Below, piece after piece: positions 1-7,100 of a stretch of 11,746 nucleotides of DNA. Position 1 is the stretch's first letter. Each line of letters opens with the position of its first letter. The DNA is from Halocafeteria seosinensis (lineage: Eukaryota; Sar; Bigyra; Bicosoecida). Both the position numbers and the translations under genes were made by a program. The stretch is taken from NCBI GenBank assembly GCA_001687465.1, contig LVLI01000982.1:1-11746 (forward strand), read 5' to 3'. The notes beneath the pieces are model-generated. The model was not told where the DNA came from. It made no database searches and worked only from the letters and a program-made list of their open reading frames with translations.

Positions 1-170
1 TCGACGGGGATGTCATCAAGTGCATCTTCCCGGGATCATCTTTCCAGAGCAGGGTGGATTATGATCCGACGACGGACAACGGGGCTGTAGGACTCACAGC
101 CGCATGTTTGCTGACTTCGGTGGTCAGTGCGTTCTTTGCAGTTCTGGGGTCGACTGGGCGAGGAATTTAA
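1..170 (+). CDS. 3' terminal exon of gene A, copy 1 (partial), ending in a hydrophobic tail
   Basis: Reading from base 3, an open frame of 55 residues ends at TAA 168-170; its 5' part lies outside the window. The last 25 or so residues form a hydrophobic stretch (GAVGLTAACLLTSVVSAFFA) after a small polar patch (TTDNG). This pattern suits a GPI-anchor signal or a C-terminal membrane anchor. The product is not recognised. Support for real coding comes from the related copy at 11276-11449, about 11.3 kb away in the same orientation, where the protein upstream of the tail is conserved (DGDV-KCIF-G, VDYD-TTDN). In that copy the tail is frameshifted, so this copy is more likely the intact version. 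Confidence 0.55.
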   Translation, partial: DGDVIKCIFPGSSFQSRVDYDPTTDNGAVGLTAACLLTSVVSAFFAVLGSTGRGI

Positions 171-250
171 CGCGTCTCGATTGTAAATTTTCTTTCCTCC
201 AAAAGGAAAAAGTTCCCAAACCTTTCTGTTTTAACATCCACAATGAAAAA
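1..250 (+). repeat. Direct repeat, left copy (gene A last exon plus 3' flank)
   Basis: This segment aligns through the coding exon and into noncoding sequence with 11276-11534. Shared blocks include GACGGACAAC/ACGGACAACG, CTGACTTCGGT, CGATTGTAAA, and CTGTTTTAA followed by ACAATGAAAAA. Homology continuing past the stop codon points to DNA-level duplication rather than protein convergence. The copies are clearly diverged, with many substitutions and small indels, so the duplication is not recent. Confidence 0.75.
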
Positions 251-694
251 ACATAAAAAACGAAAAAATTAAACAAACCATCGTAGGCTCGTCGAACTTC
301 GCCTGCTACGGCCCGGCTTCGCTTCGGCGCTGCTTCCTCTGAAGCATTTGATTGTTCGGTCTCCTCCAGCACACAGTCAACACAGTATATAAAGGGATTA
401 TTAGTACAGAAAGTTTATGCATGCACGTGTTACGTTTCACCATTGTAGATTAGACTATAATGCACGTTATGCATGGGATAAAAAGGGAACAGTGATGCTG
501 AAAAGGACCTACATCGAGCTGCAATGGGTGGAGAACGTTGTCGTGCTGCGAACGAGACGACGCATTAGTGGTATTTACGGGAAATCTACAGCGCAACATG
601 AAGGCGAACAAGTCGAAATGGGGTCCTTCGAAGGATAGTGCCCGGGATTCGGACTCCATAAATGCCTCTGTGGCTTCTTCTGGACGACCTGACT
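251..694. other. Intergenic stretch with no recognised gene
   Basis: After an A-rich patch (241-275) there are short frames on both strands (plus 417-638, minus 450-698). Neither has a recognisable domain or a homologous partner in the window. I see no RNA gene or mobile element here. The only motif worth recording is the TATA-like sequence at 386-394. Confidence 0.5.
386..394 (+). promoter_or_regulatory. TATA-like motif (TATATAAAG)
   Basis: The sequence TATATAAAG is a good match to a TATA box and lies about 23 bp before an ATG at 417, which opens a 73-residue frame. That spacing leaves almost no 5' UTR, and the protein is unrecognised, so this may be chance in an AT-rich patch. Confidence 0.2.
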
Positions 695-1654
695 TCAATT
701 CTTGCCCCTCCCTTTAAAGACAGCATCATCTTCGATCGGCTGAATGTTTGAAGTACCACCCCTGTTGGAGACAAGCTCTGGTAGCTGATGCGAACCCAGA
801 TTATAATCCAACTCCCGCGGGGACAACGGATGAGTTATGTCGTCTAACAGATATCCTGCGTATTGGACGCTTGAAGGGATATTCTCTGGAAGCAAAGCAG
901 GGGGAATCAGCTCAACTGCTTGGTGTGCAATCCAATCCGCAGGTGCTGTTTTGTTGATAAGTGTGCAGAGCTGCTCCACAGTTAACACTTCGTGATGAAA
1001 AGTCATATAGTCCACGCGTGTGGACGGCGCACCAGCATATATCGCGAGGTTTCCGTACAAAAATTTTTGAGCTTCTTCGCCCCACCATCCCGGTATGCTA
1101 GGAGCCAGGAAATAGTTCAAATAGTAACCATTAATATATAACTCGAACAACCGCTTGCCAGTCCGCTCGATATATAGGTGCTGGCCGTTTTGGTCCACTC
1201 CAACTGGACAACAATCGGGGAGATTTTTGCGAAGCCAATCCACATGTACTACGGTAAGCTTATATCGTTGCTGGTACAGCTTTCTTTGCCATCGGAATCC
1301 CTAGATACTACTTGGAAAATTGTCTGACGCGATTGAGTGGACACGTGTTCGAACTCTATCCACATTTGAGAAACCATGGATGCCTTCCTCCAGATAACCG
1401 TCCTTTATTCCACGAAACGGCGGACTTGAAGCGTTAAACGTTCCCTCAAGAATAATACGCAACTTGTTTTATGAAGAAGCATCCTCTCCGGAAAATTTCC
1501 AAGCTTGTTGATAGAGACCTTCTACGAGCTCATTGGCCAAACGTCCCCCCTGCGGGGCGTAACAATGTCCCAGCGTCAAAGCGTTCAAGGATAGATCCGA
1601 GTAATCTGGCATCATTCCGATAGTACGACGCAATTGCCCGTTCCCGGAACGGTT
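695..1654 (-). pseudogene. C-terminal half of a concanavalin A-like (LamG-type) lectin protein, with two in-frame stops
   Basis: On the minus strand one frame runs from 1654 down to the stop at 695-697, broken only by TAA at 1471-1469 and TAG at 1303-1301; about 15 stops would be expected by chance in 320 codons. The downstream 182 codons (1243-695) are fully open. They contain the second half of a LamG/concanavalin A-like sandwich: a KLTVVHVDW strand, then GKRLFELYINGYYLNYF, matching the family's 'LYVNG' strand, then NLAIYAGAP..VDYMTFHHEVLT.EQL, matching the closing strand and 'ls..ei..l' motif. About 75 polar residues follow. The family binds or cleaves glycans or acts in adhesion; no catalytic glutamate motif is visible. 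Either this is a decaying gene, or the stops lie in small introns I could not place (an acceptor-like CTAG ends at 1301). The N-terminal half lies upstream at 1922-2259. Confidence 0.6.
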
Positions 1655-1689
1655 TCATAGAGTGAAAAGTTTCACTGAAAACCCTTGGT

Positions 1690-1878
1690 TCAGATTAGAG
1701 GTGTTTCTTTCTCTTGCTGCGCGAAGTATAGGCCTTGTATTAACGGATGAGCAGACGTATTTCCTTTCAACCAAGAGGGCAGATCGAACAACAAACATGT
1801 TTCAGTGTTATAGTTTGTTCTGGCAGACTCGTCTTTTTCAGTAACGAAAACCTGGGTGGAGTCTGAGCTATTCTCCTA
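1690..1878 (-). pseudogene. Open fragment between the two LamG halves (possible exon)
   Basis: The minus strand is open for about 62 codons from 1878 to a TGA at 1692-1690. Composition is protein-like (for example CLLFDLPSWLKGN and LIQGLYFAQQ) and an acceptor-like CCACCCAG precedes part of it. It has no ATG and no recognisable domain. Its position between the N- and C-terminal LamG halves makes it a candidate exon or relic of the same gene, but the frame does not join either neighbour without a splice I cannot fix. Confidence 0.25.
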
Positions 1879-1921
1879 TCAGTTGGGGGAGTTTGTTTGG
1901 ACTGTTCCCAGCTGAACCCTA

Positions 1922-2259
1922 TTAAGTTAAACATGGAACCTCTTTACTCCTTCCCGCTGCAAACCCAAGTGGTTCCATTGGTGTTTTGGAAAAGTATACA
2001 TCCAAGTCTACCGAGTGACCGCTCATCACGTGCAACTTAATGTGGGCCAGAGCGAGATCTGCTACACAGCGGTCAGAGGCCCCAGCAGAAATTAGTGGAG
2101 CATTCTCTCGCAGAACACAATTTGCTTTAAACCAAAGAGAAAAAGAGAAATGCTCGTTCTGTATCCACTCGTGCATAGAAACAGACTTTGTACTCAACAT
2201 GTACCCTGGTGAGATTCGGAGAGCTTTTTGTAGTATATAGCGTTGTTGTCGGCTTCAAT
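1922..2259 (-). pseudogene. N-terminal half of a concanavalin A-like (LamG-type) domain
   Basis: The minus strand is open from about 2259 to TAA at 1924-1922. The stretch PGYMLSTKSVSMHEWIQNEH is followed by FSFSLWFKAN, the classic second strand of LamG-type domains (family pattern 'FTISLWVKP'), and then by APLISAGASDRC..DLALAHIKLHV, matching 'tilskg...l.l...g.l.f.v'. The rest of the fold is missing here and appears at 695-1300 on the same strand, so one domain seems split by about 600 bp of intron or degraded sequence. Exon boundaries are uncertain: a donor could lie near 1945 (GAG|GTTCCA). I call it a pseudogene fragment because the downstream half has stops, but a spliced functional gene is possible. 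Confidence 0.5.
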
Positions 2260-3600
2260 CCCCTTCAGAACGTTTCTCTTGTAGGGATTTAGTTGTGGTG
2301 AGCGAAGGGAGGTCGCAGTTTCCTCTGACTTTCAGAGGAGTCCTCTAAAGAGGGAAGCCCTTTGGTAGTAGTTTGCTTGGGATACCAAACGGGCCAAATC
2401 CGTCGTTTGAACTTTACGCGCTCTAGTGCGCGGGGGGAATTCTCATCAGCTGCCTGAGTGGCTGCCCTCCTTTGTGGCTGGGTTTGCTGCTAAGGGTACA
2501 TGTATGCCTCCAACACACCCTACAAAATAAACATTCAATGAACCGGGTAGTGTTCATAGTGAGGATTGTATCGACATACACCAACCCATACTCATCCAAT
2601 CCTGATTTCTGGCGGTGAGTTATTTGGTTTTGTTTTCATTAAGCCGCATAGTTCCAGTCTTTTGTGTTACTCGGTCAAGAGGTCAATCTATGCGGATACA
2701 GCCGAGTTTGGTTCCCGGACTCTCTGACAAGTTGCCGACTACATACTCGTCGGTTAACAAGGTTGCCAACTTGCCAATTTACGGATGGCGCCCCGGCAGT
2801 CGATTCTTCTGGTGTTCGGGTCTTGGAAAGTGTTCTGCGCCGCAGAATCCTCCTCTCCGCATTTGAGACTGTCGGTAAACTCTGAGTAAAGAGGCTGAAG
2901 CGTTTAGTGGATCAGGGGCACATCTTCCACCATTCTCACCGCTTTACTCTAAGACTTCATGGGCATTGGTAGAGGTCTTTACAACAAGTCCCCTCACAGC
3001 GGGAGCGAACAGTGTTGGTATCTTCAAGATGAGAAGGCAAAGGAAGTGAAGTGGATCGTCATTTTCAATCCGTAATTACACCAACTTATCAACAACGGAC
3101 ATGTTTCGGACTCCCGGAGCCTCAGAAATTCGGAGGTGTGCACGTCTACGGCCTTATGTTTACGACCGGTTGACCACTTGTTTTTTCTGCATGGTAAAAT
3201 GAATATGTGCCCCTCGTGGTTAGTCGTTTGTTATATACTGACAGTAAAGATAGCCAAAAATTTCACGTGCTCCAACTCCTATATTTTGCGCAAGAACGTC
3301 GCGATTAACCCGTCATTCGCACACTATTGTACTGGGTTGACACTGGGTGGTTGACAATAGCATTGCCGAATCTCTCGAAGATGTATTCGAAAAAATACAA
3401 GTATATGCCTGATTTTGGAAGACTGTTGGAACCCGGAAACGTGGTAACTGTTCTTTATAGGGCTGGGAAACAAAGTTTGCGATCATTTGAAGCCAAATCC
3501 ATTCTCTCTGGTTGTTTGATTCTATCTTGCTGATTTCAAGAAATAGTAGCTTCCTAGCTCAGTACTGCCACAATTTGGGTTGTTGTAAAGGTGGTCTCAC
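2260..3600. other. Gene-poor stretch between the lectin relic and the LRR gene
   Basis: No convincing gene is seen. The plus strand has short frames (2615-2866, 3136-3354, 3327-3533) without recognisable features. On the minus strand a single frame from about 3180 to 2200 reads protein-like in places (for example near 2960-3110) but holds about a dozen stops, close to chance. If anything is there, it is 5' exons or strongly decayed upstream parts of the minus-strand lectin gene. Confidence 0.4.
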
Positions 3601-3611
3601 CCTAGTCACTG

Positions 3612-3626
3612 GTGGCGACTCGCCAC
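3612..3626. promoter_or_regulatory. Perfect short palindrome upstream of the LRR gene
   Basis: GTGGCGA-C-TCGCCAC has 7-bp arms around a single central base. It lies about 230 bp before the LRR gene start, next to several AGTCACT/AGTGAC half-sites at 3604-3636. Dyad symmetry of this size is compatible with a dimeric transcription-factor site; no factor can be named. Confidence 0.3.
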
Positions 3627-3638
3627 TGGCAGTGACCT

Positions 3639-3659
3639 AGTGACTCATGCTGAGTCACT
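3639..3659. promoter_or_regulatory. Inverted pair of TGACTCA (AP-1/GCN4-type) sites
   Basis: AGTGACTCA-TGC-TGAGTCACT has perfect 9-bp arms around 3 bases. Each arm holds TGACTCA, the core bound by AP-1/GCN4-type bZIP dimers in animals and fungi. Two such sites face each other about 200 bp upstream of the LRR gene ATG, suggesting inducible control. Whether this organism has a bZIP factor with that specificity is unknown. Confidence 0.35.
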
Positions 3660-3690
3660 TTTTGAGGTGTGATTCACACACGATAACGCA

Positions 3691-3706
3691 TGTTCTGTGT
3701 AGAACA
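3691..3706. promoter_or_regulatory. Short inverted repeat TGTTCT-GTGT-AGAACA
   Basis: Perfect 6-bp arms around 4 bases, in the same upstream cluster as the dyads at 3612 and 3639. It may be a protein-binding dyad or simply part of the symmetric sequence that fills this promoter region. Confidence 0.2.
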
Positions 3707-3852
3707 GTGTGTACCGCATTACATGTAAGACTTCAAAAGCTTGCCGACATTGACTCGCACTGGTGTGTGTTGTAGGTGTTTTGCACTCACCGCAAACAGG
3801 TAAACAGCAGTACCCTGGGTTCGTTCACGGTATCTGAAGGCGCGTCGAGAAA

Positions 3853-4166
3853 ATGCTCCTCCTAGGATTCCCCAACAGCAGAGCCAGCTGTAGAGGTAGC
3901 CGCCGTGGAGCTTTACTCACTTGTCTGCTATTCATGGTAGCTAGAATTCCCGTAGAAGCTGCAGGAGAAGGATCGTCCGCACCCTATCCTTATCCGCATG
4001 AAACGTCACCAGGAAACCAGGCTTCAGCAGGCTCAAGAACTCTGAGTGAAGCAAGCGATTGCGGTCATCAGGATGAGCATGTAGACCTCTTGGGGTGCTG
4101 TGCTACTAATGAGAACCGTACATTGGTATCTTGTAATGGCTGTGATTTTACGGGGAAAGAATTGGC
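3853..4166 (+). other. Exon 1 of the LRR gene: signal peptide and Cys-rich N-cap
   Basis: A basic start (RASCRGSRRG) precedes the hydrophobic core ALLTCLLFMVA, with likely cleavage after VEA near residue 36, so the product should enter the secretory pathway. A Pro/Ser-rich linker is followed by five cysteines in the order C-x11-CC-x10-C-x2-C, ending CNGCDF, which would cap the LRR solenoid as an LRRNT does. NRT at residues 88-90 is a possible N-glycosylation site. The donor is GC|GTATGT in phase 2, matching every LRR exon downstream. Confidence 0.75.
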
Positions 4167-7100
4167 GTATGTAGCATATTTTACTGTACCAAGCCGCATC
4201 TATACTATCAAGGCCTCGCAGGTTCACCGGTGAACTCATACATGGCATTGCGACACATGCTTTCCTGGATGCGCCTGGAATAGAAAACCTGACGATTCTG
4301 TACGTAATTGGATTCGTTGGTAGTGTACAATGAGCCTATATTTCTACTGTACTTGCTTGCAGGAACGTTCATGGGGCTTCGCTCCAAGATGGCATTGAGA
4401 CAGAAGCGTTTCTCGGCTTGAAAAATCTGCGAGAGCTGTAGGTCAAGCGAGAGTGCCAAGAGAGTTCTCAATTGAACATAAATGCAAATGCAATGTTTTT
4501 TTCATTACTGTTTGCGCAGGAGCTTCATAATGGCTGGCCTGCAAATACTTCGAAAATTGCCTCCCGGTGCCTTCCGCGGTCTGGAGAGGCTTCAAAGATT
4601 GTATGCCAGCACGCATAAGCATGCTTCATGAAGCAGATACGTATAAGCGGGATTGCATGAGTTCTTGCAGAGAAATTGCTGCTAACAGAATTACAGAAAT
4701 ACCACCTGGTGCGTTTGAAACCCTTTCCAGTCTCAAAGAATTGTATGCCATGAACAAATGACGCGCAAGTCGTACTGTACTTTTTTGAAGGCTGGACGCC
4801 GTTGGTAACAATTTCGGACGTGTCCGGAGTGCAGGGATCTTAGAGGAAACAGTCTGACAAACGCTAGTATAGCCTCTGGCGCATTTCAGGGCTTGCACAG
4901 TCTTCATGTCCTGTACGTTCCAGTCCATACAGGGGCTCGATCTATCTCGAAGGATACCTTGTGCTTCTGCGCAGGAAGCTCGATAATAATGAGATAGAAG
5001 ATGTACCCGTGCATGCTTTACGAACTGTGACGACCCTCGTGGAATTGTACGTTAATGCGAAGGAAATTCAACAACTTGGGAGCATCGTACTACCTGGATA
5101 GTTAACTACAGGAATCTTAATTATAACAAGATTGACAATGTATCCCCCAGGGCCTTTCAGGGAATGACGAATCTGCAGACATTGTATGTCGATATACCAT
5201 GTCGTTTCTTAGCCTGCTAGTTTCCAAGTGCTAGTGCACGATTCCTACGAAGACTTCTTGCCTTGAGAGTTACTAACAGCCTGTGTTTGATTGTTGACAG
5301 AAGAATGGCGGCAAATAAGCTAACGAAACCTAATATTGCTTCTGACACGTTTCAGGATTTACAGAATCTTCAAATGTTGTAGGTTCAGACAAGCGGGGCC
5401 TAGCCATGGATCTAAGATGTTGATCACTGCGCTGTTCCCAGGGATCTCGGACATAACGAAGCGAATGTGCCCGTGGATGCATTACAAACTTTGACCAACC
5501 TTCAGGAATTGTACGCCAATCTACACGTGCTTGAGTATCGGAAACAATAGCGAATAAGTATGCTTCGCGCAGGAGACTTGACGACATTGCTAGCGTAGAA
5601 ACTATCTCGTTCGACGTCTTCCAGAGCTGGGGTAGTAACCTTGAAAAACTGTATGTCAACAAGTGTGAAGCGACTTTCCGAACCGCATCACGACATGTTC
5701 TCGCATGGCCCTATGGCAAATGACAGGAGTCTTCGGGATAATTCTATAACGACCATAGGGCATGGTGCATTTCAGAACTTGAACTGTTTGAGAGAACTGT
5801 ATGTGCGTTACATATGAATTCCCTCATATCCATGCATATCTTCGGGAGACTAAGCGCCTCTCCCCGTATCTGGACAACGTACTTTGCGTATGAACCATGT
5901 CTACAGAGATCTTAGTTCTAATTCACTGGGAAAAGCACTCCCGGCTTCGTTTCAAAATTTGACTTCGCTTCAAAAACTGTACGTCCATGGGAATCGCTGG
6001 CCATGCATATTACTTAAATGTATCTCTGTCTCTTTTAGAAGGCGTGGTCATCGATTGCTGTTTACTCCAGAAGTCTCCGGAACAACGGCATACAGGAAAT
6101 ACCCATATGTGCATTACGGAACCTGAGTACTCTTCAAGATCTGTACGTCGCTAAAGCTAACATTGAAGGTACCAGGAGCATTAGAGAATAGCGCCGTTGC
6201 AGCGATCTACGGGACAATTCCTTGACTGACATATCCCCCGGTGTATTCACCGACCTGAACTCCCTACAACGACTGTGGGTGGAGAGCATTGGATTCATGG
6301 CTAGCGTTTTATGTTCATCTGCTTCTTCGGTCATGCTGCAGAAACATTCGCAACAATCTTGTAGGGGATATACCCGCTGATACATTTCGAACTTTGAGCA
6401 CTCTCCAAAAACTGTACGCCCAATTTAAATCATCGCTCTCAATACTAGAGAACAGCTAACCGCTGGCAATAGCAGAGACCTTACAGGCAATCAAATAAAG
6501 GAGATATCCCCGTTTGCGTTTCGAGGTTTCGGCGTTCTTCAAGAACTGTACGTCTTTAAGGAAGGATCTTAGTGGTGCTAGAGCATCGATAACTCCCTAA
6601 CGGGGTCGGCTACAGAATACTGGAGAAAAATTACTTGCGCGAGATCCCCTCCGCTCTGTGTACGCTGAGCTCCCTTCGACGGCTGTAAGCCAATAACTCT
6701 TAACCATTAGATGCTGATCATCTCGCTTGTGTAACTTCCAGTATTTCCTTCCTGTGCTTACAGCGACATTGACTTGAATGAGGTAACGAGTATCGCCCAT
6801 GATGGATTTCAGAGTTTGAGCAGCCTTCAGGAGTTGTACGTTAGAGAAGTCTACGCAGATGAAGGGCGCTAACACTTGAGACGTTTGTGCGCTTGTGGTA
6901 GTTTGATGCTCACTGTGTTGATTCTTTATCGCAGGACTCTCGAAGGCAACTATATAAGCAATATATCGTCCCATGCGTTTCGAAATATGAGTGCTCTTCG
7001 AAACCTGTACGTCAATAAAAAAACATGGATGCGCGTCTGCCTGGTTTTCAATCGAATCATAGATTGCAGAGTGCTTCGGAAGAATTCCTTGGAAACAATT

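Noticed and set aside
417-638. 73-codon frame just after the TATA-like motif as a small gene
   Set aside because: It has no homologue in the window, no domain, and almost no room for a 5' UTR; frames of this length are common by chance here.
2200-3180. Long minus-strand frame upstream of the lectin relic
   Set aside because: Parts look protein-like, but it contains about a dozen stops in 330 codons, near the chance level, and no domain is recognisable.
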